This document shows positions 8,788-19,722 of a stretch of 64,000 bases of DNA, in pieces (positions within the stretch are counted from its first letter, which is position 1; every line of letters begins with the position of its first letter). This DNA comes from Halomonas gemina (GTDB lineage Bacteria; Pseudomonadota; Gammaproteobacteria; Pseudomonadales; Halomonadaceae): contig NZ_JAMJPK010000010.1 of NCBI RefSeq assembly GCF_023554995.1, positions 41,364 through 105,363 of the forward strand, written 5' to 3'. Under the pieces are notes generated by a model that saw nothing but the letters and a program-made list of their open reading frames with translations, had not been told where the DNA came from and searched no databases. The translations under genes and the position numbers were made by a program.

Positions 8788-10221
8788 TCAGTGGGCATCG
8801 ATCATCTCCTCGAGGTCGGCAGCCAAGGGTTCGAGCACCTGCTGCCAGTTGAGCCAGGGGGTGTTCGAGGTACCGTTGACGAGCGCCGCGAACACGCCCC
8901 ACTGCCCGCTGCGGGTGCGGAAGTAGCCGCCCACGGCGCGCACCGCCACCGGCTGGTTGAGGGTGCCGGTCTTGAGCATGACATGCTCCTGGAAGGTCGC
9001 CGAGCCACGGCGCAGGAAACGCATCACGCCGTTGGCGGGTGACTGCAGGGCCGCGACGAAGCTGGGAAAGAGCGCCGGCCGGCGGTACATGCTCTCCAGC
9101 AGGGTGGTGATACCCGCCGCCGAGGTGCGGTTCTCCGGGGTCAGCCCGCTGCCGCTGCGAAGGGTCACGGGACCGTGGTCGGGCAGGCCGGCCACGAAGG
9201 CCTCCAGCGCCCCGCCGGCCTGCACCAGGCCGGCGCGGGGCGACTCCACCAGGTTCAGCGCCAGCTGGTCGGCCATGAAGTTGTTGGAGTGGTTGAGGGT
9301 GCGCAGCAGCAGTTCCTGCAGCGGCTCGCTCTCCACCTCGGCGAGGGAGCGGGACTCGGCCGGTGGCTCGGTGGACGCCACGCCGGCACCGTCACGCACG
9401 CCGATCCCGGCCTGTTCCAGCATCGCCAGCAGGGTCGCCGCGGTCTGGCGCGCCGGGTCGGAGCTGGCCCGGTAGACGGCGCGGGGGCGGGCATTGGTGG
9501 AGATCTGTCCGCTCACCACCATGACGTCGCCGCTGTCGCGAAGCACACGTTCGGCATTGAGCCGGGTGCCGCTGTCGTCGGGCTGGGTCTCGACGCGATT
9601 GTCGATCCCGACGATCGGCGCCTGGCTGTCGCAACTGGTGATGCGGGCGGGCTCGCCGGGCACGGCGGCGGGGGCCACGCTGACGCACCAGCTGCCGTGG
9701 TTCACCCCGGCCGAGGAGAGCAGCGCACTGTAGGCATTGGCCACCCGGGAGTGGGCCTGGCAGCGGTCGGTGGTGATGCACTCCACCGGGCCATAGCGCC
9801 ACTGGCTGACCACCAGGCGCCCCTCGACCCGGCGCACGCCGGCCTGGTGCAGCCGCTGGGTGAGCCGCCACAGGTCCTCGCTGGTCAGCAGCGGATCCCC
9901 CCCGCCGTCGAGCACCAGGTCGCCGTGCAGGACCCCCTCGCCATCGGGCTCGGCCAGGCTCACCAGCCGGGTGGTGAAGCGGTGCTGGGGGCCCCAGCGC
10001 TCCAGCGCCGCCGCCGCCAGGTAGACCTTGGAGACCGAGGCCGGTGACAGCTGGCGCTCGGGCTCGATGGCGCCGAGGGTCTCGCCGCTGTCCAGCAGAC
10101 GGGCCTCGGCACCCAGCAGGAAGCCCTTGTCGGCCAACTCGGCCAGGCGGGTGAAGCCGCTCGCCTGGGCGAACAGCGGCAGCAGCGTCAGCAGGACGCA
10201 GAGCAGCGGACGACGGTACAT
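8788..10221 (-). CDS. dacB: D-alanyl-D-alanine carboxypeptidase/endopeptidase (PBP4)
   Basis: This is a periplasmic class C low-molecular-weight penicillin-binding protein (477 residues) that trims stem-peptide D-Ala and cuts peptidoglycan cross-links. A signal peptide ends after LFAQA, near residue 20. The three active-site motifs are present: SVSK at residues 62-65, with the nucleophile Ser62; SNN in NHSNNFMADQ; and KTG in MLKTGTLN near the C terminus. The large insertion between the first two motifs, typical of PBP4, is also present. It is a peptidoglycan enzyme beside dgkA, both acting at the envelope. Confidence 0.95.
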   Translation of the reverse strand: MYRRPLLCVLLTLLPLFAQASGFTRLAELADKGFLLGAEARLLDSGETLGAIEPERQLSPASVSKVYLAAAALERWGPQHRFTTRLVSLAEPDGEGVLHGDLVLDGGGDPLLTSEDLWRLTQRLHQAGVRRVEGRLVVSQWRYGPVECITTDRCQAHSRVANAYSALLSSAGVNHGSWCVSVAPAAVPGEPARITSCDSQAPIVGIDNRVETQPDDSGTRLNAERVLRDSGDVMVVSGQISTNARPRAVYRASSDPARQTAATLLAMLEQAGIGVRDGAGVASTEPPAESRSLAEVESEPLQELLLRTLNHSNNFMADQLALNLVESPRAGLVQAGGALEAFVAGLPDHGPVTLRSGSGLTPENRTSAAGITTLLESMYRRPALFPSFVAALQSPANGVMRFLRRGSATFQEHVMLKTGTLNQPVAVRAVGGYFRTRSGQWGVFAALVNGTSNTPWLNWQQVLEPLAADLEEMIDAH

Positions 10222-10253
10222 CTAACCTCCAGGCAGCATGGGGGGCCCACAGC

Positions 10254-10586
10254 TTAATGGGACGCGACGGAAGAGAACACCTGGATCACCACCACGCCAC
10301 CAACGATCATGGCGAGGCCCAGCAGTGCCGGCAGGTCCGGCTTCTCGCCATAGACCAGGATGCCCACCAGGGTCACCAGCACGATGCCGAGACCCGCCCA
10401 GAAGGCGTAGGCGATGCCCACCGGCATGGTGCGCAGCACCAGGGCGAGCAGGTAGAAGGCCAGCCCATAGCCGACCACCACCGTGACGCTGGGCCACAGC
10501 CGGGTGAAGCCCTCCGAGGCCTTCAGTGCACTGGTGCCGACCACCTCGGCGACGATCGCCAGCGCCAGGTACAGGAACACCATCAT
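10254..10586 (-). CDS. Small multidrug resistance (SMR) efflux protein, EmrE/QacE type
   Basis: This is a four-helix inner-membrane drug/proton antiporter (110 residues, the family length). The essential proton- and drug-binding glutamate is present at residue 14 in LAIVAEVVGT, and the GIAYAFWAGLG segment typical of SMR proteins follows in helix 3. It probably expels quaternary ammonium or other lipophilic cations; the guanidinium-exporter subgroup cannot be excluded by eye. Its ATG overlaps the stop of the methyltransferase gene upstream, so the two are probably translationally coupled. A GGAGGA ribosome site lies inside the upstream gene. Confidence 0.92.
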   Translation of the reverse strand: MMVFLYLALAIVAEVVGTSALKASEGFTRLWPSVTVVVGYGLAFYLLALVLRTMPVGIAYAFWAGLGIVLVTLVGILVYGEKPDLPALLGLAMIVGGVVVIQVFSSVASH

Positions 10587-11299
10587 GCGTCCTCCCCGGC
10601 GGCCGGCAGCGCGCCCCCGGGCACCAGCCCGGGTGCGTGGGGCAGCTCGACCACCAGCCGCCAGAGCGCCTGTCCGCTGGCATGGTACTTCTGCTCGAAG
10701 GGCGTCAGGCAGGCCTCACCCGGCACCAAGGGTTGTGCCTCGGCCGCCACCCCGGTGGCCTGGGTCACCGCCAGGGCGAACTCCTCCACGTAGAGCCGCC
10801 AGTTGGAGCGCAGCTCCAGCCGACCGCCCAGCGCCAGGATCACCGGCAGCACCGGATGCCCCTGCCAGCGCATCTTCAGGTGGGCGGCCTTGGGATAGGG
10901 GTTGGGATAGAGCAGGTAGTGACGCACCGGCCGCCAGCCCTCGGCCAGGGCCAGGCGCCAGAAGTCCACCAGGTCGGCCCGCACCAGCAGGGCATTATCC
11001 GGCAGCCGGCCATGGTCGCGGGAGAGGCGGTCGGCGCTGCGATCGACGCCGATCACCGCGGCGTCCGGGGCCTGCTCGGCCAGCCGGCGCGTCGAGAGCC
11101 CCACGCCGCAGCCCGCATCCAGGATCAACGGCGCCCCACCACGGCGCTCGAGCCAGTCCCGGGCCCCGGAAAAGGCCTCGCGGGTGTGCGCGGCGAGCGG
11201 CTTGCGCAGGGGATGCTCGAGGGCCCTCGCCACGCGGCGGGCCAGGTCCTGGTGGGGGCCGGTCTGGCGGCTGACGATGGATCGCGAACGGGCAGTCAT
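10583..11299 (-). CDS. TrmB-like tRNA (guanine-N7)-methyltransferase family protein
   Basis: This is a SAM-dependent methyltransferase (238 residues). Motif I is LDAGCGVGLS, followed by IGVDRS. The segment YPNPYPKAAHLKMRWQGHP matches the conserved region of the TrmB family (FPDPWPKKRHHKRR in the classical enzyme), but several basic residues differ, so this looks like the divergent TrmB-like paralogue of gammaproteobacteria and may not be the housekeeping m7G46 enzyme. The start MTARSRS is preferred over a frame extension 25 codons longer that has no protein-like sequence. It is divergent from fabY and overlaps the SMR gene. Confidence 0.78.
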   Translation of the reverse strand: MTARSRSIVSRQTGPHQDLARRVARALEHPLRKPLAAHTREAFSGARDWLERRGGAPLILDAGCGVGLSTRRLAEQAPDAAVIGVDRSADRLSRDHGRLPDNALLVRADLVDFWRLALAEGWRPVRHYLLYPNPYPKAAHLKMRWQGHPVLPVILALGGRLELRSNWRLYVEEFALAVTQATGVAAEAQPLVPGEACLTPFEQKYHASGQALWRLVVELPHAPGLVPGGALPAAGEDA

Positions 11300-11373
11300 G
11301 GCAGCGAACTCGGCGGAAAGGGAAAGGGCCGGTATTCTACCAGCCGCAAGCCCCCCACGCAGAGGCCCCGGCA

Positions 11374-11402
11374 TGACGCCGCCACGGGCCGGGTGCTATG
11401 AT
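11374..11402 (+). promoter_or_regulatory. Candidate sigma-70 promoter for fabY
   Basis: A -10-like TATGAT at 11397-11402 lies 17 bases after a weak -35-like TGACGC at 11374-11379, within the divergent gap between the TrmB-like gene and fabY. The -10 box is good but the -35 box is poor, so this is tentative. Confidence 0.3.
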
Positions 11403-11461
11403 CCATGGCCTGACAGCGACACATGCAGCCACGATATCAACCGCACAACGAGGAACCCGGC

Positions 11462-13857
<2,396 letters not shown>

Positions 13858-13861
13858 CTAG

Positions 13862-14173
<312 letters not shown>

Positions 14174-14195
14174 CCCCGCTCAACGCCAGCACGAC

Positions 14196-14230
14196 CGACG
14201 GCGCCCCGCTCATCGAGCGGGGCGCCGTCG
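14196..14230. terminator. Bidirectional GC-rich terminator hairpin
   Basis: This is a perfect 16-bp inverted repeat, CGACGGCGCCCCGCTC and its complement, around an ATC loop. It lies between the convergent ferredoxin and small exported-protein genes. There is no U-tract, but the stem is very stable. It is close in sequence to the hairpin at 5042-5074. Confidence 0.6.
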
Positions 14231-14294
14231 TCTGATAACGCGCCTAAACAGCCAGAACACCCGGTTGAGGGACTGGCCGTCGGCGGCAGATGGC

Positions 14295-14618
14295 CTACAT
14301 CTCGTCGGCGCGCCTACTAACCTTACACCCCAGGCAGCGCCGGAAGGCCGCCTCGGCCGGGGTCTTGATCAGGGTCTCCGCCGCCCCGTCCACGTTGCCC
14401 CCCAGGGCGGTGAACGGCAGCGACACCAGGAAGATCGCCGCACCGCCCACCGTGGCTGCCGCCAGCAGCGGCCGGGCGACGACCGCATCGGCGATCATCG
14501 CCCCGCCGCTGGGCTGGGCCTCCATGCGCTCGCCCTGCGCAACGGCCGGCAGGCTGCCCAGCAGCATCACCAGCGCCAGCATGGCGAACATCGTGCTCTT
14601 GCCCAATCGCTTCATCAT
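14295..14618 (-). CDS. Small exported protein of unknown function
   Basis: This is a 107-residue protein with a clear signal peptide, MMKRLGKSTMFAMLALVMLL, and cleavage after LPAVAQ near residue 27. A single hydrophobic stretch follows (ARPLLAAATVGGAAIFLVSL, about residues 48-67), and the tail is basic and contains CLGC. I do not recognise the family. It may sit in the inner membrane with a short periplasmic or cytoplasmic tail. The start is supported by GGGAG upstream; a longer frame lacks protein character. It is divergent from the outer-membrane barrel gene, sharing a 184-base A/T-rich intergenic region, so the two could be co-regulated. Confidence 0.7.
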   Translation of the reverse strand: MMKRLGKSTMFAMLALVMLLGSLPAVAQGERMEAQPSGGAMIADAVVARPLLAAATVGGAAIFLVSLPFTALGGNVDGAAETLIKTPAEAAFRRCLGCKVSRRADEM

Positions 14619-14802
14619 CCTCGCTCCCTGCCCCGTCGCCTGGATTGTCGCCCTGCCGGCCGTCGCCGGACCATGGCATTCATTTGAATTAGCATCTAGA
14701 ATCATCGAGGTTACATCCTTTCACAGGATCTTACATCAGGGTAGCCAGCTTTTGCCGCTTGCCCAACTGCAGGCCCGCCTGCCCCAGCATGCAAAGGAGC
14801 GC

Positions 14803-15417
14803 ATGATGAAACGCCTGATCGCCACCGCCGCCCTGGCCGGGCTGGTCGCCTCCCCCGCCTTCGCCCAGAGCTACCAGTACAGCCCTGCCGAGGGGCCCTA
14901 TCTGGGTGCCGGGATTGGCCATGCCTCAATGGACAACGATGGCCTGGACTGGCTTGATCGCAACGGATTCAACACCGATGACAGCGATACCGCTTACAAG
15001 CTGTTTGCCGGCTACCAGTTCAACCCCAACTTCGCTGTAGAAGCTAACTATGTAGATCTTGGAGATTTCTCTGCCAGTGGCGCTGCGGGTGGTGATAGCG
15101 CCAACCTGAAGCTCGGTGTTGATGGCTTCACCGCAGCTCTGGTCGGTAAGCTGCCGATCCAGAACGGTTTCAGTGTTCATGGCAAGTTGGGCATGGTGGC
15201 CTGGGATGCCGACATCGATGGCAATGCGACGGTGAATGGCACCTACTATCGCGAGTCCACTGGCGAAGACGGCACCGATCCCTACTACGGTATTGGCGCC
15301 GAATACGAGATCGACCGGATCATGATGCGCGCCGAGTACGAGCGCTACGATATCAGCGAGAGCGGCGAGGACTTCGAGATCGACCTCGTCTCCGCCAGCC
15401 TGGGCTACCGCTTCTAG
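14803..15417 (+). CDS. OmpA-like outer-membrane beta-barrel protein
   Basis: This is a predicted eight-stranded outer-membrane barrel (204 residues). It has a signal peptide ending at SPAFAQ (about residue 22) and alternating aromatic and polar strands such as YLGAGIGHA, FAVEANYVDLGDFS and VSASLGYRF. The C-terminal Phe is the usual signal for the BAM complex. It lacks the periplasmic peptidoglycan-binding OmpA domain. AAGGAG lies just upstream of the ATG chosen. Bases about 14990-15250 are noticeably richer in A/T codons than flanking genes, which may mean recent diversification or transfer. Its role is unknown; it could be a pore or structural protein. Confidence 0.82.
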   Translation: MMKRLIATAALAGLVASPAFAQSYQYSPAEGPYLGAGIGHASMDNDGLDWLDRNGFNTDDSDTAYKLFAGYQFNPNFAVEANYVDLGDFSASGAAGGDSANLKLGVDGFTAALVGKLPIQNGFSVHGKLGMVAWDADIDGNATVNGTYYRESTGEDGTDPYYGIGAEYEIDRIMMRAEYERYDISESGEDFEIDLVSASLGYRF

Positions 15418-15437
15418 CGCCTGACCCACGCTCCTCG

Positions 15438-15463
15438 ACGGCCCCGCCAATCGGCGGGGCCGT
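15438..15463 (+). terminator. Terminator after the barrel gene
   Basis: An 11-bp perfect stem, ACGGCCCCGCC / GGCGGGGCCGT, with an AATC loop, lies 20 bases after the barrel gene stop. It is followed by TGCGTTC, without a long T-tract. Confidence 0.6.
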
Positions 15464-15519
15464 TGCGTTCCGGGGCGGTACACGCCACCCTGCCCCGTTT
15501 CACCGCCAAGGGACCCGCC

Positions 15520-16884
15520 GTGACGTCGCCCACGACCACCGCCGGTACGCGACAGCGCATCCTGGCGCTTGCCTGGCCGATCATCCTCTCCAACATCACC
15601 GTGCCGCTGCTCGGGCTGGTGGATACCGCCGTGGTCGGCCACTTGCCCGACTCGCGCTATCTCGCCGGCGTGACCCTGGGGGCGACGCTGTTCAGCTTCC
15701 TCTACTGGGGCTTCGGCTTCCTGCGCATGGGCACCACCGGCCTCACCTCCCAGGCGGTGGGCCGCGAGGCAGACGGCGAGGTGCGTAACCTGCTCGGCCA
15801 GTCGCTGCTGCTCGCCATGGTGATCGGCCTGGGGCTGATCCTCGCCGGGGGCCCGCTGGTGACGCTGGGGCTGTGGCTGCTCGACGGCAGCGAGGTGGCC
15901 ACGGAGCTGGCCGCGGAGTACGCCCGCATCCGGCTGCTCTCCGCCCCGGCGGTGCTGGCCAACTACGCCATCCTCGGCTGGTTCCTCGGCCAGCAGAACT
16001 CGCGGGTGACGCTGGCCATCCTGGTGCTGACCAACGGCGTCAACATCGCCCTCGACCTGCTGTTCGTGGTGGGGCTGGGAATGACCAGCGACGGCGTGGC
16101 CTGGGCCACGGTGCTCGCCGATTACACGGCACTCGCCTTCGGCCTCTGGCTGGTCTCGCGCCAGCTCAGGTGGCTGTCGGGGCGCTTCCTGCGTGAACGG
16201 CTGCTGCGCCTGGCCGCCTATGGCGAGCTCTTCCGGGTCAATGCCAACCTCTTCGTGCGCACCCTGGGTCTACTGTTCGCCATGGCCTTCTTCACCTCCC
16301 GCGGTGCCGCCCAGGGCGATACCGTGCTGGCGGCCAACGCCGTGCTGCTGCAGTTCATCATGCTGACCAGCTACGCCCTGGACGGCTTCGCCCATGCCGC
16401 CGAGGCGCTGGCTGGCCGCGCCGTGGGTCGCCGGCGCTTCGACGAGTTCGGCCGGGTCGTGCGCGGTGCCGCCCGCTTCTCGCTGGTCACCGCGGGGCTC
16501 GCCGCGCTGGCCTTCGCCTTGGGGGGCGAGTGGCTGATCGCGCTGCTCACCGGCCTGCCGGAGGTGCGGGCCACCGCCGGCGACTACCTACCCTGGATGG
16601 TCGTCATGCCGCTGGTCGCGGTGTGGAGCTACCTGCTGGACGGGGTCTTCATCGGGGCCACGGCGATTCGCGAGATGCGCAACAGCATCTATGCGGGACT
16701 CGCCGTCTACCTGCCGCTCTGGTGGCTGACCACGCCACTGGGCAACCACGGCCTGTGGCTGGCTTTCCTGGCCTTCGCCGTGGTGCGCTCGGGCGTGCTG
16801 GCGGCCTACTACCGGCACCATCGCCGCAGCCGCTGGCGCCATCACGACGCCGGCGGCGTTGATGGAGTCCCCCGCGCCGGGTAG
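15520..16884 (+). CDS. MATE family efflux transporter (DinF/NorM-like)
   Basis: This is an inner-membrane cation-coupled multidrug and toxin extruder of 454 residues, with about twelve membrane helices in two related halves. The N-terminal half begins ILALAWPIILSNITVPLLGL followed by VDTAVVGHL, the characteristic MATE opening, and resembles the DinF branch. I chose a GTG start (MTSPTTTAG) with AAGGGA six bases upstream; the longer frame crosses the terminator region. Substrates cannot be predicted. Its stop lies inside the left arm of the following hairpin, so the gene ends in its own terminator. Confidence 0.93.
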   Translation: MTSPTTTAGTRQRILALAWPIILSNITVPLLGLVDTAVVGHLPDSRYLAGVTLGATLFSFLYWGFGFLRMGTTGLTSQAVGREADGEVRNLLGQSLLLAMVIGLGLILAGGPLVTLGLWLLDGSEVATELAAEYARIRLLSAPAVLANYAILGWFLGQQNSRVTLAILVLTNGVNIALDLLFVVGLGMTSDGVAWATVLADYTALAFGLWLVSRQLRWLSGRFLRERLLRLAAYGELFRVNANLFVRTLGLLFAMAFFTSRGAAQGDTVLAANAVLLQFIMLTSYALDGFAHAAEALAGRAVGRRRFDEFGRVVRGAARFSLVTAGLAALAFALGGEWLIALLTGLPEVRATAGDYLPWMVVMPLVAVWSYLLDGVFIGATAIREMRNSIYAGLAVYLPLWWLTTPLGNHGLWLAFLAFAVVRSGVLAAYYRHHRRSRWRHHDAGGVDGVPRAG

Positions 16885-16908
16885 CGCAACCCTCTGAGGT
16901 TGCGCTAC
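16881..16908 (+). terminator. Intrinsic terminator of the MATE gene
   Basis: An 11-bp perfect stem, GTAGCGCAACC / GGTTGCGCTAC, with a six-base loop is followed by TTTCT. It overlaps the MATE stop codon. Confidence 0.75.
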
Positions 16909-16954
16909 TTTCTGTCAGACACGCCACAATCGACAACCGAAGAAGGGAACCCTC

Positions 16955-18265
16955 ATGCTCAAGGCCCTATCGAGACCGGCCGTCAAGCTGGTCGAACGCT
17001 ACCTGCCCGACCCCTACATCTTCGTGCTGCTGCTGACGATCATCGCCGCCGCCGCGGCGATCGCCGTGGAGCGCCAGACCCCGCTGGCGGTGATGCGCTT
17101 CTGGGGCGACGGCTTCTGGGGCCTGCTGACCTTCTCGATGCAGATGCTGCTGGTACTGGTCACCGGCTTCATGCTGGCCAGCTCCCCCCCCGTCAAGCGC
17201 CTGCTGCAGAGGCTCGCCGGCCTGGCGAAGAACGCCGGCAGCGCCATCATCCTGGTCACCCTGGTGTCGCTGGTCGCCAGTTGGATCAACTGGGGCTTCG
17301 GCCTGGTGGTGGGGGCCCTGTTCGCCAAGGAGCTGGCCCGCCTGGTGCGCGTCGACTACCGCCTGCTGGTCGCCAGCGCCTACTCCGGCTTCATCGTCTG
17401 GCATGGCGGCCTGGCCGGCTCGATCCCGCTGACCATCGCCACCGACGGCCATTTCACCGCCGAGCAGATCGGCGTGATCGGCACCGGTGACACCATCTTC
17501 TCGCTGTTCAACCTGGCCATCGTGGCCTGCCTGTTCATCGCCGTGCCGCTGGTCAACCGGCTGATGCTCCCCGACGAGAACGAGAGCGTCTACATCGACC
17601 CCAAGCTGCTGGGTGACGACGAGGAGAGGCGCGTGCGCATCACCCGTCCCGCCGAGCGCCTGGAGAACAGCACGACCCTGGCCTGGCTGGTGGGCATCCC
17701 CGGGTTGCTCTTCCTGCTCGACCATTTCATCTTCCGCGACGGTGGCCTGAACCTCAACGTGGTCAACTTCCTGTTCCTGTCGCTGGCCATCGTGCTGCAC
17801 CGCACGCCGCGCAGCCTGCTCGAGAGCCTCCAGGAGGCGATCAAGGGCGGTGCCGGCATCGTCATCCAGTTCCCCTTCTATGCCGGGATCATGGCGATCA
17901 TGGTGCAATCGGGCCTGGCCGAGAGCATGTCGGAGACCCTCATCTCCTTCGCCACCGAGACCACCCTGCCGTTCTGGTCCTTCATCAGTGCCGGCATCGT
18001 CAACATCTTCGTGCCCTCCGGTGGCGGCCAGTGGGCCGTGCAGGCACCCGTGATGCTGCCCGCCGCCCAGGCCCTGGGTGTGGACATTCCCCGGGTGGCC
18101 ATGGCCGTGGCCTGGGGCGATGCCTGGACCAACCTGCTGCAGCCCTTCTGGGCCCTGCCAGTGCTCGGCATCGCCGGCCTCAAGGCCAAGGACATCATGG
18201 GCTTCTGCCTGATCCAGCTGTTCATCACCGGCATCATCATCGCGGTGGGCCTCACCTGGTTCTGA
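16955..18265 (+). CDS. Short-chain fatty acid transporter (AtoE family)
   Basis: This is an inner-membrane permease (436 residues) of the AtoE/TIGR00366 family, which imports short-chain fatty acids such as acetoacetate and butyrate. It has about ten to twelve hydrophobic segments; conserved-looking stretches include WINWGFGLVVGALFAKELAR and YSGFIVWHGGLAGSIPLT in the N-terminal half and VPSGGGQWAVQAP in the C-terminal half, all typical of the family. The ATG is preceded by AAGGGA. It stands alone between two terminators, with no ketone-body CoA-transferase genes next to it. Confidence 0.9.
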   Translation: MLKALSRPAVKLVERYLPDPYIFVLLLTIIAAAAAIAVERQTPLAVMRFWGDGFWGLLTFSMQMLLVLVTGFMLASSPPVKRLLQRLAGLAKNAGSAIILVTLVSLVASWINWGFGLVVGALFAKELARLVRVDYRLLVASAYSGFIVWHGGLAGSIPLTIATDGHFTAEQIGVIGTGDTIFSLFNLAIVACLFIAVPLVNRLMLPDENESVYIDPKLLGDDEERRVRITRPAERLENSTTLAWLVGIPGLLFLLDHFIFRDGGLNLNVVNFLFLSLAIVLHRTPRSLLESLQEAIKGGAGIVIQFPFYAGIMAIMVQSGLAESMSETLISFATETTLPFWSFISAGIVNIFVPSGGGQWAVQAPVMLPAAQALGVDIPRVAMAVAWGDAWTNLLQPFWALPVLGIAGLKAKDIMGFCLIQLFITGIIIAVGLTWF

Positions 18266-18278
18266 CCCGCCCCCTCTC

Positions 18279-18307
18279 GCAAACCCCGGCCCGATGTCGG
18301 GGTTTGC
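18279..18307 (+). terminator. Terminator after the AtoE-type gene
   Basis: An inverted repeat, GCAAACCCCG / CGGGGTTTGC, with a nine-base centre lies 14 bases after the permease stop. The TTTG at the end of the arm serves as a weak T-tract. Confidence 0.65.
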
Positions 18308-18344
18308 CTCCTCTGGACGATGACCGGCAGAAGGCGACCTCGAG

Positions 18345-18728
18345 ATGTCGTACTTTCTCTCCCTGATCACGACCATAAGCCTGATCATAGAATTCCTGGG
18401 CGTCTTGATCATCGTGTCAGGCTTCGGCATCGCAACCTGGCGCTTCCTCAAGCACCATCACTTCTATGACAATCGGCACGCCTACCTGGAGTATCGTCAT
18501 GGCGTCGGTCGGTCGATACTGCTGGGGTTGGACTTCCTGATCGCCGGCGACCTGATCAAGACAGTGATTGTCATGAACAGCAGCGAACAGGTTGCCACCC
18601 TCGCTGCCGTGGTGCTGATTCGCACCTTCCTGGGCTTCACCCTGCACGTAGAGGTCGAGGGGCACTGGCCCTGGAAACCACCTCATCCACCCCAGCGGCG
18701 ACAGAATCACCTTTCGGACGATCCCTGA
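18345..18728 (+). CDS. DUF1622 family membrane protein
   Basis: This is a 127-residue inner-membrane protein of unknown function with three predicted helices. The conserved DUF1622 core is visible: YRHGVGRSILLGLDFLIAGD, then IRTFLGFTLHVEVEGHWPW at the end of the third helix. The C-terminal tail is charged and proline-rich. The ATG has AAGG about ten bases upstream. It stands between the AtoE-type gene and the thioesterase gene; a 32-base gap to the latter allows co-transcription. No biochemical role is known for the family. Confidence 0.85.
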   Translation: MSYFLSLITTISLIIEFLGVLIIVSGFGIATWRFLKHHHFYDNRHAYLEYRHGVGRSILLGLDFLIAGDLIKTVIVMNSSEQVATLAAVVLIRTFLGFTLHVEVEGHWPWKPPHPPQRRQNHLSDDP

Positions 18729-18760
18729 TCCGGCCAACCACTTCCCGCGAGGAACTCCCT

Positions 18761-19264
18761 ATGGACTCACCCGACCTGACCGGCCAGCACGAACTCTCCA
18801 TGACCGTGCTGATGACCCCGGACATGGCCAACTTCAGTGGCAAGGTGCATGGTGGCGCCATCCTCAAGAAGCTCGACGAGGTGGCCTATGCCTGCGCCAG
18901 CCGCTACGCCGGCCACTACGTGGTGACGCTGTCCGTCGACCAGGTACTGTTCAAGCAGCCGATCCATGTCGGCGAGCTGGTCACCTTTCTGGCCTGCGTC
19001 AACCATGTCGGCAGTTCCTCCATGGAGATCGGCATCAAGGTCGTGGCCGAGGACATCCGCAGAAAGGTGATCCGCCACACCAACAGCTGCTACCTGACCA
19101 TGGTGGCCGTGGACGACAGCGGCACGCCGGCGCGGGTGCCGCCGCTGAAGCTGGAGACCCGACTCCAGAAGCTGCGCTTCGAGAAGGCGGCCCTGCGCAA
19201 GAAGCTGCGCAAGCAGGCCGAGGAAGAGGAACGCCGCACCCAGGCCGAGCACGGCGATCCCTGA
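18761..19264 (+). CDS. Acyl-CoA thioesterase (hot-dog fold, YciA-like)
   Basis: This is a cytosolic acyl-CoA hydrolase (167 residues). The family signature is present: GKVHGGAILKKLDEVAYACASRY near residues 27-49, including the GG-x9-D/E pattern that positions the catalytic acid at the hot-dog dimer interface, followed by VTLSVDQVLFKQPI. The C terminus is a charged coiled-coil-like tail rich in Lys, Arg and Glu, a little longer than in YciA. GAGGAA precedes the ATG. It probably trims acyl-CoAs to protect the CoA pool; chain-length preference is unknown. Confidence 0.9.
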   Translation: MDSPDLTGQHELSMTVLMTPDMANFSGKVHGGAILKKLDEVAYACASRYAGHYVVTLSVDQVLFKQPIHVGELVTFLACVNHVGSSSMEIGIKVVAEDIRRKVIRHTNSCYLTMVAVDDSGTPARVPPLKLETRLQKLRFEKAALRKKLRKQAEEEERRTQAEHGDP

Positions 19265-19276
19265 GAAGGGGGAGCG

Positions 19277-19609
19277 TCAGCCGCACTCCAGGGCGGTGAT
19301 CCGATCTCGCTCGTCCAGGCGGACGTTGAGGCGCTCGGCCCGGTAATCGAGGGTATGGGCCTCACCGGGGCGCATCACGCGCAGGGAATCGGCACCGCTC
19401 GCCTCACGCAGGGACGCCCCCAGCGCCGCGTCGAAGTGGCGCCCCACAAAATTCTGGACACGACCGGCACCACAGCCATCCTCGCCATCGGTGACACGAG
19501 GGGGCTTTGGTGCCGGCTCGTGGCGAACCGCGGACTCGTTCATGGCGCTGCAGGCGCTCATCAGCGACAGGCCGGCGACGGCCAGCCAGGGTTTCCAGGC
19601 GAACGGCAT
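19277..19609 (-). CDS. Lipoprotein with peptidase inhibitor I78-like domain
   Basis: This is a 110-residue exported lipoprotein. The signal peptide ends in a lipobox, LMSAC, with the lipidated Cys at residue 20. The remaining segment, CGAGRVQNFVGRHF near residue 46 then RVMRPGEAHTLDYRAERLNV and the tail ITALEC, matches the inhibitor I78 family (small serine-protease inhibitor fold): the VQxFVG opening, the R-x-x-x-PG-x-x-x-T-x-D-Y/F-R core and the final Cys, which may bond with the first. Family members of this type in gammaproteobacteria are usually annotated without proven targets. It is convergent with the thioesterase gene, 12 bases away. Confidence 0.75.
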   Translation of the reverse strand: MPFAWKPWLAVAGLSLMSACSAMNESAVRHEPAPKPPRVTDGEDGCGAGRVQNFVGRHFDAALGASLREASGADSLRVMRPGEAHTLDYRAERLNVRLDERDRITALECG

Positions 19610-19657
19610 AGGGCAATTCCAGGAGAGTGAAGGGCTCTCGTCGAGACATGAATCAAG

Positions 19658-19683
19658 ACGGGCATGCCCAAGGGCATGCCCGT
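19658..19683 (-). terminator. Terminator downstream of the first entericidin gene
   Basis: A perfect 12-bp inverted repeat, ACGGGCATGCCC / GGGCATGCCCGT, with a two-base AA centre, lies 40 bases after the entericidin stop in the minus direction. It is followed by a short T-rich CTTGATT. Confidence 0.55.
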
Positions 19684-19722
19684 GTCAGGCTAGGCAGGTT
19701 ATCGAGCCGGATGACCGGGAAC

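Noticed and set aside
16967..18451. A 494-codon minus-strand frame opposite the AtoE-type gene
   Set aside because: Translation is His/Asp/Gln-rich with no family pattern and spans the terminator after the real gene.
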